Assembly: GCA_900771035.1 (NCBI GenBank)
Contig: CAAGML010000002.1
Location: forward strand, 1-11,097
DNA: 11,097 nucleotides
Reading direction: 5' to 3'
Source of the DNA: Bacteroidales bacterium
Lineage (GTDB): Bacteria; Bacteroidota; Bacteroidia; Bacteroidales; Paludibacteraceae
Below, in pieces: positions 1 to 7,019 of the stretch (positions within the stretch are counted from its first letter, which is position 1; the number at the start of each line of letters is the position of its first letter). The notes beneath the pieces were generated by a model. The model ran no database searches. It was not told the origin of the DNA and saw only the letters and a program-made list of their open reading frames with translations. Position numbers and translations under genes: made by a program.

Positions 1-20
1 AAAAAAAAAAAAAAAAAAAA
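1..20. repeat. poly-A homopolymer tract at window edge
   Basis: The first 20 bases are all A, and the tract may continue outside the window. It lies 11 bases before the GTG start of the first gene, so it would be in that gene's leader or promoter. Homopolymers of this length can slip during replication and change expression. It could equally be an assembly or contig-end artefact; the sequence alone cannot decide. Confidence 0.6.
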
Positions 21-31
21 CAGATTAAACC

Positions 32-1762
32 GTGAACGCTTCAAAGTTCAAATTATTGATATTTGGAATATCAATCATCGTATTTATTCTCTCTGGATGC
101 TCTAAACAGAAAAAAAATTCCTATTACACATACCAAATCGAAGAGAGAATCTTAAATAAAATGTACAACAACCCAGACTCTGCGATTTCATATATCAATT
201 TAGCTCTTAAACAGGACTCTATTTCATACGAACACGGAGATTTCCTCATAGCAATATATTACTACTATATAAAAAATGATTTCTACTCAGCCGAGAAAAA
301 ACTTGAGAAACTCATCTCATATTTTGAAGACAGGACACCAGATGGAATAGAAGAGGATTACCTATACACGGATGTACTTGTGATGATGACCAAAGCCTCT
401 ACCCAGCTTGGCAATTATTCTCATGCGATGCATTATGCAAAAATTGCATCTGAAGTTTGCAGGACCAAGAAAGACAATCGACGTTTTACATCTGCCGAGA
501 TGGATAGCTACATAGGTTACATACTGAGCAAAATGGGTAACGAGAAAGAAGGTTTGACAAAAATCAATAAAGCCATAGCATTCACAAGAACCGGCAATGA
601 TGGCGACGCCTTCAGGACACGACTCAACTGCCTGTCAAAAAAACTCACAATCCTGCTTGACTTAGACTCTTGCAAATGCATAACACACATCTGCGATATG
701 GCTCTAAGCGAAATAAAACAAGCTGAGACCGACACATCTATCCAGAAAATATACGACAGCAAAGAAAAGGCAAACGACTTTCTGCAATTCTATTCCGGGG
801 TTTTTCTTGCATACAAATGCGCCGCATGTGCCCAATTGGAACAGATTGACACAACTAAAGCTCTCCTGAAAAGATGCCTCGACACTGATTGGGGCAAAGA
901 ACACAGGTACACAAGCAACTGCCTGATTTATGTTTATGCCAAATTGGGAATGGAGGAGGATTTCAACACAGCCTACGACCTTTCCCTGAAGAATTTCCAA
1001 GACGACACAGTCCAGCTTAAAATGATAAAACTTCTTAGTGGCAAAGCTCTTATCGCCAAGAAGAAAAATAATGTTGCCGAGGCATTACTCTACAATGAGA
1101 GATTGAACAAAATCCAACTGCTTTTGTTTAACAAAGAAATCTCCGAACAAATAGTCCACAACACCACAATGTACGAAATCAGTGAGAAAGAAAAAGAGCT
1201 GAAAAAAATGGAGATATGGAAAAAGAGAGTCCTGATTTCACACATAATAATCCTGTCAATCGTAATTCTCATTACAATCCATTGGTATTACCACAGGAAG
1301 AAAGTAAAACAACTGAAAGCTGCATATTACGCTCTTCTGGAAAAAAGGTCGGCAATAGATACCAACATCAAACTTTTCTCCTCGATAGACTCCGAGCAAA
1401 ATCCTGACCAACCGTCAATAATCCTGTTTAAGCGCATTATTCAGGAGATGGAAAAATCTAAACCGTACCTCAAAGAGGATTTCACAATCAACACGCTGGC
1501 AGGACTGCTCAACACTAACGTAAACTACGTGTCACGCGCCATCAACTTTGTAAACCAAAAATCTTTTCCACAATGGCTCGCAGAATATAGAAACCAGATA
1601 GCATTAAAGGCACTTCAGGACAATCCAAATCTATCTATCAACGAGGTTTGTATTCTCACAGGACATAACACTCGCGAGACCTTCTCACGTCAGTTCAAGA
1701 CACTAAACGGCATGAGTTTTTCCGAATTTAAGGAACAAAACAAGAAAACTGCAAAGTCATAA
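32..1762 (+). CDS. Membrane-anchored TPR-like / AraC-family transcriptional regulator
   Basis: A 576-residue one-component regulator predicted to sense something outside the cytoplasm and bind DNA inside. Residues 6-20 are a hydrophobic signal followed by the lipobox-like LSGC (Cys23). Residues ~30-365 are helical with TPR-like character (for example the Leu/Gly/Tyr/Ala pattern near 125-140). Residues ~366-398 look like a charged coiled coil, ~400-420 a transmembrane helix followed by basic HRKKVK, and ~462-570 an AraC/XylS DNA-binding domain with two helix-turn-helix units (NTLAGLLNTNVNYVSRAIN and the GHNTRETFSRQFK segment). The start is GTG at 32; an in-frame TAA at 26-28 excludes anything longer. 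The gene is AT-rich with many AAA and AGA codons, unlike the frd genes. It is followed by a second AraC-type gene and may control nearby or distant nutrient genes. The ligand and targets cannot be read from the sequence. The domain layout is clear; calling the helical part TPR is a family-level judgement. Confidence 0.85.
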   Translation: MNASKFKLLIFGISIIVFILSGCSKQKKNSYYTYQIEERILNKMYNNPDSAISYINLALKQDSISYEHGDFLIAIYYYYIKNDFYSAEKKLEKLISYFEDRTPDGIEEDYLYTDVLVMMTKASTQLGNYSHAMHYAKIASEVCRTKKDNRRFTSAEMDSYIGYILSKMGNEKEGLTKINKAIAFTRTGNDGDAFRTRLNCLSKKLTILLDLDSCKCITHICDMALSEIKQAETDTSIQKIYDSKEKANDFLQFYSGVFLAYKCAACAQLEQIDTTKALLKRCLDTDWGKEHRYTSNCLIYVYAKLGMEEDFNTAYDLSLKNFQDDTVQLKMIKLLSGKALIAKKKNNVAEALLYNERLNKIQLLLFNKEISEQIVHNTTMYEISEKEKELKKMEIWKKRVLISHIIILSIVILITIHWYYHRKKVKQLKAAYYALLEKRSAIDTNIKLFSSIDSEQNPDQPSIILFKRIIQEMEKSKPYLKEDFTINTLAGLLNTNVNYVSRAINFVNQKSFPQWLAEYRNQIALKALQDNPNLSINEVCILTGHNTRETFSRQFKTLNGMSFSEFKEQNKKTAKS

Positions 1763-1847
1763 TCATTTAATAATCAATTTTTATATTTGACAAAAAACGA
1801 AAATTAAAAATTCAATAATATATCACTGCATTCAGACAATAATTCCG

Positions 1848-1855
1848 TACCTTTG
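1848..1855 (+). promoter_or_regulatory. Bacteroidetes -7 box for the small AraC gene
   Basis: TACCTTTG fits the Bacteroidetes -7 consensus TAnnTTTG exactly and lies 32 bases before the ATG at 1888, giving a short leader. The -33 partner is poor: only ACTG at 1825-1828, at 19-base spacing, where TTTG is expected. A second perfect box, TATATTTG, lies at 1782-1789 without a visible -33 partner. The 1763-1887 gap is otherwise AT-rich, with no clear terminator for the preceding gene, so readthrough is also possible. Confidence 0.5.
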
Positions 1856-1887
1856 TACCACAAAATAATGAAAAAACCAATTTTTTA

Positions 1888-2259
1888 ATGGAAATAAAGA
1901 AGTACGACGAAGAAAGGATGGAAGCAGTTGCCGTATGTCGGAAATTCCGCAAACTCTGTCTTCAGCAGAAACTGTACATGAACGACAGAATTGGCCGTTC
2001 GGAATATGCCCGCCTGATGGACACGAACCATGTCTATCTTTGCCGTAAAATCAAAATAGGGTCAGGACTCAGCCTTAACAAATTCATCAGGGCAATCCGT
2101 ATGACCATAGCGTTCAAATTGCTCAGCACAACCAACTACAACATGACAACAGTGCTCGCAAAATGCGGATATACTGATAAAAGTTCTTTTTACCGCGCCT
2201 TCAACGAGCGTTTTCACTGTTCTCCTAATGAAATGAGGAGACAATATTTCGCAAACTGA
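1888..2259 (+). CDS. Stand-alone AraC-type DNA-binding domain protein
   Basis: A 123-residue protein that is almost entirely an AraC/XylS helix-turn-helix domain, with no sensor domain. The first HTH lies around residues 35-58 (SEYARLMDTNHVYLCRKI). The second lies around 82-115, with the typical pattern CGYTDKSSFYRAFNERF followed by SPNEMRR, matching the family's sSPxexR ending. The N-terminal ~30 residues are charged and helical. The ATG start is preceded by an AT-rich leader and a good -7 box. Such short AraC proteins can act as regulators on their own or through a partner. The neighbour upstream also ends in an AraC domain, but the two are different sequences and not a split gene. The last 35 bases overlap the convergent cutC gene. 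Targets are unknown. Confidence 0.85.
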   Translation: MEIKKYDEERMEAVAVCRKFRKLCLQQKLYMNDRIGRSEYARLMDTNHVYLCRKIKIGSGLSLNKFIRAIRMTIAFKLLSTTNYNMTTVLAKCGYTDKSSFYRAFNERFHCSPNEMRRQYFAN

Positions 2260-2878
2260 CCATTTCCTCAAAATTCCCCTTGGCTGAAGCGTGCACTTCA
2301 GCCACGCCAGTACGTTCTATCAATTCTCTCACGTTCCCTGAATTAACCCCGGCACCTGCCATGATTGTCAATCGCCCGTCCGCTGCATTTACCATCCTAC
2401 TAATCATCTCAGCCCCTTCCACAGCACTGGCTTTCCCTCCTGAGGTCAATATCCTCCGACAACCCATACGCACAATATCCTCAACACCTGCCAACATATC
2501 ACAGCACCTGTCAATCGCCCTGTGAAAAGTCACCTCGGTTTCACCTGCTTTATGTATCAGTCTGTGGCATACAGACATGTCTATACTGCCATCCTTACGC
2601 AACGCGCCTATGACCACGCCATTGACACCCAACTCCACAGCACGCTCCACATCTCTCTCCATCACACGAATCTCAGGCTCATCATACACAAAATCACCGG
2701 GTCTTGGCCTTATAAGAACGTTGACAGCAATCCCCGTAGAGATTGCTGCACGTATCAGTCCTTCAGATGGTGTCAGACCACCCGTCTCAAGTGCGGAACA
2801 GAGTTCCACCCTGTCGGCACCCGCCTCTTTAGCCGCCAGGACACTGCGAATGTCGGTGGCACATATTTCCAGTTTCAC
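2225..2878 (-). CDS. cutC: CutC family protein
   Basis: A 217-residue TIM-barrel protein of the CutC family. Family landmarks occur in order: ADRVELCSALETGGLTPS (21-38), VNVLIRPRPGDFVY (52-65), GVVIGAL..DG (87-97), TFHRAID (117-123), ILTSGG (143-148), IMAGAGVN (172-179) and EVHASAK (194-200). The family is called copper homeostasis protein, but the original E. coli copper phenotype is disputed and the biochemical role is unsettled. The protein is about 30 residues shorter than E. coli CutC; the loss falls in the loop after EVHASA, and the last helix appears kept, so it is probably functional. The start is GTG at 2878, inside the transporter stop (GTGA, 4-base overlap), indicating translational coupling. 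The partnership with a sugar transporter suggests a carbohydrate-related role; that is inference. Confidence 0.93.
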   Translation of the reverse strand: MKLEICATDIRSVLAAKEAGADRVELCSALETGGLTPSEGLIRAAISTGIAVNVLIRPRPGDFVYDEPEIRVMERDVERAVELGVNGVVIGALRKDGSIDMSVCHRLIHKAGETEVTFHRAIDRCCDMLAGVEDIVRMGCRRILTSGGKASAVEGAEMISRMVNAADGRLTIMAGAGVNSGNVRELIERTGVAEVHASAKGNFEEMVSLRNIVSSFH

Positions 2879-4152
2879 ACCTCAATATCTTTATTTACGT
2901 TCTTACTGCCAAAAATAGCATAGCACAACATAATGACAAAACCGGTCAGAGGCACCATATACCCGACCATATAGCCGGAATTGTCGGATATGAAGTTCTG
3001 TAACAGTGGCAACACTCCCCCACCGACAACCATTGTCATGAAGATACCTGAAGCTGCCGCCGTGTATTTTCCAAGTCCCGCAGTAGCCATAGAGAATATG
3101 CAGGACCAGAGGGCACTTGTGCAAAGACCGCACAAAACCAACAAGATAGCTGCCACAGGAAGATTGACACTTTCAAAGCCTGAACCTGTAAACAGTATCA
3201 TTGAACTCATTGTCCCTTTCGTACCTAAAAACATCGCCGTACCTATTAGTATCACACCGCAACTCATCAACACTATGGAAATCTGACGGCTGCTGAAACG
3301 GTTTGCGATAAAACCAGAGAGAAAACGGCCTATTAACATCATAAACCAATAGGTTCCCGCCACGAACCCTGCGACTGAAGTTGCCACCTCTGGATCCAGA
3401 CCACTGGCTGCAGAGTCTGACAGGAAGAAAATCAGACCTCCGGGAATACCCACCTCAGTGCCTACGTAGAAGAAAATAGTAATAGCCCCTAACACGAAAT
3501 GACGGAACGACCAAGGCGAATGAGAGAGTTTCTCTCCCTTAACGGCTGCTGACTCAGGGTCTTCGATTGGCGTAAACATCAGCACAATGAAAGCCGCCAA
3601 CAATACCGCCATTGCGATATAAAGCACGATATTCACATCAGCAATCTTTGTGTCAATCGTGACAAGCCCAATCATAGCACCTACAAGCATAGGAGTCAGC
3701 GTAGCAGTCAACGAATTGAGCGTACCGCCTATCAGGTTCAACTGATTTCCGCGGTTTCCTCCTCCACCTATAAGCACCAGCATAGGGTTGACCACAGTGT
3801 TCAGCATACACACACCCAAACCTGAGACAAAAGCACCACAAAGGTACATTACAAAACCACCTGCCATGCCAGAAAGCCACTGCAACAAGACACCCACGAA
3901 ACAAGCGGCGACGCCAAACATAGCAGTATTCTTATAACCAATCTTGGCAAGCATTTTCCCCGAAGGTATTCCCATGAAAAGATAGGCAAGAAAAACCATT
4001 GCATTGCCAATCATTCCTATGGCGTTGGCATTCGGGGAACCTATGAAACTATTCTTCCAGATAACGCCTATTGGTGCGGCAAGATTGGTCACGAAAGATA
4101 TCATCGCGAATAGGAACATCATCGTGATGATGGCTACTGTATTTTTCTTCAT
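2875..4152 (-). CDS. FHS-family (FucP-like) MFS sugar/H+ symporter
   Basis: A 425-residue polytopic inner-membrane transporter with about 12 hydrophobic segments and a central cytoplasmic loop near residues 195-215. Features of the fucose/galactose/glucose:H+ symporter group are visible: LNTVVNPMLVLIG (117-129) followed by NQLNLIGGTLNSL, YVGTEVGIPGG (229-239), WFMMLIGRFLSGF (269-281), and the GLGKYTAAASGIFMTMVVGGG segment near 359-379. The substrate is probably a monosaccharide, but fucose, glucose, galactose or an amino sugar cannot be separated by eye. The ATG at 4152 (MKKNTVAIIT) is the likely start. An in-frame ATG at 4278 would add 42 hydrophilic residues encoded by the palindromic repeat and is not credible. 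This is the first gene of a two-gene operon with cutC. The repeat ends 14 bases before the start codon and so lies in the leader or promoter. Confidence 0.9.
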   Translation of the reverse strand: MKKNTVAIITMMFLFAMISFVTNLAAPIGVIWKNSFIGSPNANAIGMIGNAMVFLAYLFMGIPSGKMLAKIGYKNTAMFGVAACFVGVLLQWLSGMAGGFVMYLCGAFVSGLGVCMLNTVVNPMLVLIGGGGNRGNQLNLIGGTLNSLTATLTPMLVGAMIGLVTIDTKIADVNIVLYIAMAVLLAAFIVLMFTPIEDPESAAVKGEKLSHSPWSFRHFVLGAITIFFYVGTEVGIPGGLIFFLSDSAASGLDPEVATSVAGFVAGTYWFMMLIGRFLSGFIANRFSSRQISIVLMSCGVILIGTAMFLGTKGTMSSMILFTGSGFESVNLPVAAILLVLCGLCTSALWSCIFSMATAGLGKYTAAASGIFMTMVVGGGVLPLLQNFISDNSGYMVGYMVPLTGFVIMLCYAIFGSKNVNKDIEV

Positions 4153-4166
4153 AACGATATTGTTTT

Positions 4167-4371
4167 TTAAGGTGAATTCTATAAATTCATTTTGAGGGCT
4201 TTTGAAGTTTGTTTTGAGCAGATTGCTGTGCGGAACGAGGGAGCATAGCGGGCTATGTGACCGACTGACAATCAGCAAGATGCCAAAAGAAAATTCAAAA
4301 GCACCAAAAAGTATATTTGTTACATATTTATCTTGTTTTCAAAAACGGTGAATTTATAGAACTCACCTTAA
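4167..4371. repeat. Palindromic MITE-like element with 23-bp terminal inverted repeats
   Basis: The arms 4167-4189 and 4349-4371 are inverted copies, 22 of 23 positions matching, each beginning TTAAGGTGA at the outer end. Inside are nested inverted repeats: GCTTTTGAA (4198-4206) with TTCAAAAGC (4294-4302), TTTTG (4212-4216) with CAAAA (4284-4288), TTGCTG (4223-4228) with CAGCAA (4273-4278), and an apical hairpin CATAG-CGGG-CTATG (4244-4257). The element can therefore fold almost end to end as DNA cruciform or RNA. It carries no credible gene. A TATATTTG at 4312-4319 matches the -7 consensus but has no partner or downstream gene. Size and structure fit a non-autonomous transposable element, or a structured regulatory leader for the adjoining transporter. 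No clear target duplication is seen beyond the TTAA ends. The rest of the gap (4372-4443) shows nothing convincing. Confidence 0.75.
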
Positions 4372-4443
4372 TGATTAATAAACCCATTTTGGTTGTATTC
4401 TCTCCCCTAAAACATAGCCCATGCAAACCATAGACGTACCCCA

Positions 4444-5415
4444 TCAACTTCCTCCGAGCAGATGACCTTGCTTCTGTTTACCTTCAGACTCCATATCCTC
4501 AAGGTGCAGCTGCCACCGCCATATATTCTTCATAGCCTCCTTCAGTCCGTCGGCATTCTCAGGCGCTTTGCCTATAATATCCAACCCCACCTTCACTTTG
4601 TTCTCCTGCTCGAACATCTTAACAAACTCTATATCGCTCAGCCTGCAACCGCTCGTGAGATTCTGCTTCACCAACCTCTCTTTCTGTTCTACCTCAATAA
4701 TATGCCTATGGGTTTTGGCAATATCCATTATGTCAATGTATTCCCTCACCCTGTCCTCGCGCACAACCACACTCTCGCCCTTTCCTGCCGCCACACGGGC
4801 AACATCAATCTGCAAATCGCCCCTTTCTCCGCTGAAACCAATCAGCGATGTCGGATGTGCGCCTATAGCGGCAGCATGATGAACTATGGTGCATATCAAC
4901 TCCGTGTTAACCTTCATCGCGTCATTGATGATACGCTCGCACATCACAAGGCTGGAGTGATACACGCTGTCATTATCTTCAGCCTTCGGAACGCTGCAAA
5001 TCAAATGGTTTATCCTATGAATAGGCAAAAGTTCAAGCAAAGTCAGCAACGAGCCTATATTGTTACGGTAATATGCCAAAGGGTTGCCTCCCGACGACTC
5101 CTCGTTTTTCAATGCCGCGCAATGGATGACAGCCTTGATTCCGCCTATCTTGCTCATGAACTTGTCCATGGCGACAAAATCCTTACAGTCAATGTTCTCA
5201 TAGACAGGTTTGACATCGGTTATTTTTTCTATACCCTCAAGCACGTCAATGTTAGTACACGAAAGGTTATCGACCAGACAAACCTCAAAGCCAGCCTCGA
5301 TAAGTTCCACCGCCGTGTGCGAACCTATATACCCCAAGGCTCCTGTTATCATTATGCGGTTACCCCTGTCGTCGCTCATATTGAGCATTTTTCTCAATCT
5401 TTCAGCAAAGCCCAT
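4444..5415 (-). CDS. GalE-like NAD(P)-binding protein, probable pseudoenzyme
   Basis: A 323-residue extended short-chain dehydrogenase related to UDP-glucose 4-epimerase. Kept from GalE: the dinucleotide motif TGALGYIG (24-31), VDNLSCTNIDVLEGIEKIT (48-66), HCAALK (98-103), YYRNN (115-119), IGAHPTSLIG (184-193), REYIDIMDIAKTH (224-236), and a WRWQL ending (299-303). Lost: the SSS/T catalytic stretch and roughly 20 residues after it (only ICSVPKAEDNDSVY remains), the lysine of YxxxK (Y152-HSS-L156 instead), and the RYFN motif (HHAA here). Epimerase chemistry is therefore unlikely, while NAD or nucleotide binding may persist. The frame is intact, so this looks like a diverged protein kept by selection rather than a decaying gene. 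It starts 2 bases after the lptB stop; Met13 or Met22 are other possible starts, since the first ~20 residues are not GalE-like. It could serve envelope polysaccharide or LPS biology, inferred only from lptB. Confidence 0.85.
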   Translation of the reverse strand: MGFAERLRKMLNMSDDRGNRIMITGALGYIGSHTAVELIEAGFEVCLVDNLSCTNIDVLEGIEKITDVKPVYENIDCKDFVAMDKFMSKIGGIKAVIHCAALKNEESSGGNPLAYYRNNIGSLLTLLELLPIHRINHLICSVPKAEDNDSVYHSSLVMCERIINDAMKVNTELICTIVHHAAAIGAHPTSLIGFSGERGDLQIDVARVAAGKGESVVVREDRVREYIDIMDIAKTHRHIIEVEQKERLVKQNLTSGCRLSDIEFVKMFEQENKVKVGLDIIGKAPENADGLKEAMKNIWRWQLHLEDMESEGKQKQGHLLGGS

Positions 5416-5417
5416 AA

Positions 5418-6161
5418 TTATATCTCTACTTTTGTTTTCTTCTTTAATTCAAAGTCACGGCCAAGATATTTCTCCCTGACCACAGGATTCTCCGCCAACT
5501 CAGGAGGTGTCCCCTTGAAGAGAATTTTCCCCTCGAAAAGCAAATAGGCCCTGTCAGTGATAGAGAGTGTCTCGTCCACGTTATGGTCAGTAATCAGGAT
5601 ACCTATGTTTTTGTCCTTCAGATGCCATACGATGTCCTGAATATCCTGTACGGCGATAGGGTCAACGCCGGCGAAAGGTTCGTCAAGCATTATGAAATTA
5701 GGCTCAATGGCGAGACAACGGGCAATCTCGCAACGACGACGCTCACCGCCAGAAAGTCGGTCGCCTATGTTTTTCCTGACCTTATGCAGGCGGAATTCGG
5801 AAATCAGGGCTTCCAGTTTCTGCTCCTGCTGCTCCTTCGTGAAATTCGTCATCTCCAACACCGCACGGATATTATCCTCAACGGAGAGTTTGCGGAACAC
5901 GGATGCCTCCTGCGCCAGATAACCGATTCCTGCCTGTGCACGTTTATATACAGGATATTTTGTGATTTCGGTGTCGTCAAGGAAAATTTTGCCGCTGTTA
6001 GGCACCACAAGACCCGTGGTCATATAGAATGTTGTCGTTTTCCCCGCACCGTTAGGGCCAAGCAACCCGACAATCTCACCCTGCTCCACCTCAATCGAAA
6101 CATCGCTAACCACAGTGCGTTTGCCGTATGTCTTGAACAAATGTTCTGTCCGTAATTTCAT
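5418..6161 (-). CDS. lptB: LPS export ABC transporter ATP-binding protein LptB
   Basis: A 247-residue cytoplasmic ATPase that powers the LptB2FG complex, which extracts lipopolysaccharide from the inner membrane toward the outer membrane. All ABC elements are present: Walker [10 protein letters not shown] (35-43), Q-loop Gln84 in [10 protein letters not shown], signature LSGGE (136-140), Walker B FIMLDEP (156-162), D-loop AGVDP and H-loop His193. [18 protein letters not shown] and the [18 protein letters not shown] region are characteristic of LptB rather than of import ATPases. The start at 6161 ([10 protein letters not shown]) gives the usual family length. An upstream in-frame ATG at 6191 would sit within the gene's own -7 box and is rejected. 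The GalE-like gene follows after 2 bases in the same operon, and frdCAB is divergent. Confidence 0.96.
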   Translation of the reverse strand: MKLRTEHLFKTYGKRTVVSDVSIEVEQGEIVGLLGPNGAGKTTTFYMTTGLVVPNSGKIFLDDTEITKYPVYKRAQAGIGYLAQEASVFRKLSVEDNIRAVLEMTNFTKEQQEQKLEALISEFRLHKVRKNIGDRLSGGERRRCEIARCLAIEPNFIMLDEPFAGVDPIAVQDIQDIVWHLKDKNIGILITDHNVDETLSITDRAYLLFEGKILFKGTPPELAENPVVREKYLGRDFELKKKTKVEI

Positions 6162-6188
6162 ATTAAAACAAGCCGAAAAAATTCTCTG

Positions 6189-6220
6189 CAAAGATAGTCA
6201 AAAAAATTTGGTATTTCAAG
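6189..6220 (-). promoter_or_regulatory. lptB operon promoter
   Basis: Read on the minus strand, TATCTTTG (6196 to 6189) matches the Bacteroidetes -7 consensus TAnnTTTG exactly. CTTG (6220 to 6217) lies 20 bases upstream at the -33 position, matching TTTG at three of four bases. Transcription would begin near 6182, leaving a leader of about 20 bases before the ATG at 6161. The promoter overlaps the frd promoter by 14 bases on the opposite strand. Confidence 0.65.
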
Positions 6221-6238
6221 AAATATGTAGTAAATTTG
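6207..6238 (+). promoter_or_regulatory. frdCAB operon promoter
   Basis: TTTG at 6207-6210 and TAAATTTG at 6231-6238, separated by 20 bases, are perfect matches to the Bacteroidetes -33 and -7 elements. The expected start of transcription is near 6245, giving an AT-rich leader of roughly 50 bases with no Shine-Dalgarno sequence before the ATG at 6297, as is usual for highly expressed genes of this phylum. Confidence 0.8.
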
Positions 6239-6296
6239 CACGGAATTTTACAAGCAAACTAATTTAATAATAATAACATCAAAAAATTCAATCGTT

Positions 6297-6992
6297 ATGT
6301 CTTGGTTATCAAGCTCTTCAATCGGTAGAAAAGTAGTGATGAGCGTGACTGGAACATGTCTCGTTCTCTTCCTTCTTTTCCACGCTTCCATGAACATTGT
6401 TGCCATTTTCGACTCCATCAACCACACGGATGGCTACGAAATCATCTGTGAATTTCTCGGAGCAAACTGGTATGCACTCGTAGGAACAGTCGGTTTGGCT
6501 TTCCTCGTCTGTGTTCATTTCATCTATGCTTTCATCCTCAACGCACAGAACTACCGTGCGCGCGGACAAGAGCGTTATGCAATCCCAGGCCGTCAGAAAG
6601 AGGTGGAATGGGCTTCTCTGAACATGTTGGTTCTCGGTATCATCATCGTTCTCGGACTCTGCCTCCACCTGTTCAACTTCTGGGCTAAAATGCAGCTGCC
6701 TGAGATTCTCGGCTATTTCCCTGAAAGCGGCTATGAACTCATCGAGTACAACTTCTCTCAGTGGTACTATGTCGTAATCTACCTCATCTGGCTTGCCGCT
6801 CTCTGGTTTCACCTCACTCACGGCATCTGGTCCGCAATGCACACTCTCGGTTGGAACAACAACATCTGGATGAATCGTTGGAAATGCATCGCCAACATCG
6901 TTGCGACAATCATCATCCTTATGTTTGCTTGCGTTGTTATCTATTTCTTCGGCTACAGCCTCAATTGCGGTTGCGCATGCTGCTGCGCTTAA
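6297..6992 (+). CDS. frdC: Fumarate reductase / succinate dehydrogenase cytochrome b subunit
   Basis: A 231-residue membrane anchor of the quinol:fumarate reductase, carrying quinone and heme b between the membrane and the FrdAB headpiece. Five helices are expected near residues 14-38, 57-82, 106-130, 155-177 and 198-220, as in the single-subunit type B anchors of Wolinella FrdC and Bacillus SdhC. The histidines at 29, 74, 124 and 172 sit in the first four helices at spacings consistent with ligands for two hemes. The N-terminus SSSIGRKVVMSVTG is typical of the Bacteroidetes members. The odd part is the end: the last eight residues are CGCACCCA, with five cysteines, predicted on the periplasmic side if the N-terminus is cytoplasmic. 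It is the first gene of frdCAB, 27 bases before frdA, with a strong promoter upstream. Confidence 0.95.
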   Translation: MSWLSSSSIGRKVVMSVTGTCLVLFLLFHASMNIVAIFDSINHTDGYEIICEFLGANWYALVGTVGLAFLVCVHFIYAFILNAQNYRARGQERYAIPGRQKEVEWASLNMLVLGIIIVLGLCLHLFNFWAKMQLPEILGYFPESGYELIEYNFSQWYYVVIYLIWLAALWFHLTHGIWSAMHTLGWNNNIWMNRWKCIANIVATIIILMFACVVIYFFGYSLNCGCACCCA

Positions 6993-7019
6993 TCCTTCAC
7001 CTTTAAAATTATTATCACA

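Noticed and set aside
2225..2878. cutC as a truncated pseudogene because it is shorter than usual
   Set aside because: All barrel motifs are present and the missing residues correspond to one loop; the final helix appears kept, so a functional short form is more likely.
4153..4278. 42-residue N-terminal extension of the sugar transporter
   Set aside because: The extension is hydrophilic and encoded inside the palindromic repeat; MKKNTVAIIT at 4152 is a typical start for this transporter family.
4312..4319. TATATTTG matching the -7 promoter consensus on the + strand
   Set aside because: There is no -33 partner and no + strand gene downstream; it is probably chance in AT-rich DNA or internal to the repeat element.
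4381..4443. Possible terminator after the GalE-like gene (AACC...GGTT on the minus strand)
   Set aside because: The stem is only 4 base pairs with a weak T-run, too poor to support.
4462..5547. 361-codon open frame on the + strand, longer than the GalE-like gene it opposes
   Set aside because: Its translation resembles no family and has no domain pattern, and it also runs into the end of lptB. The minus strand gives clear GalE and LptB motifs.
6162..6191. 10-residue upstream extension of LptB
   Set aside because: The start codon would fall in the gene's own -7 box, and the extra residues are not typical of LptB.
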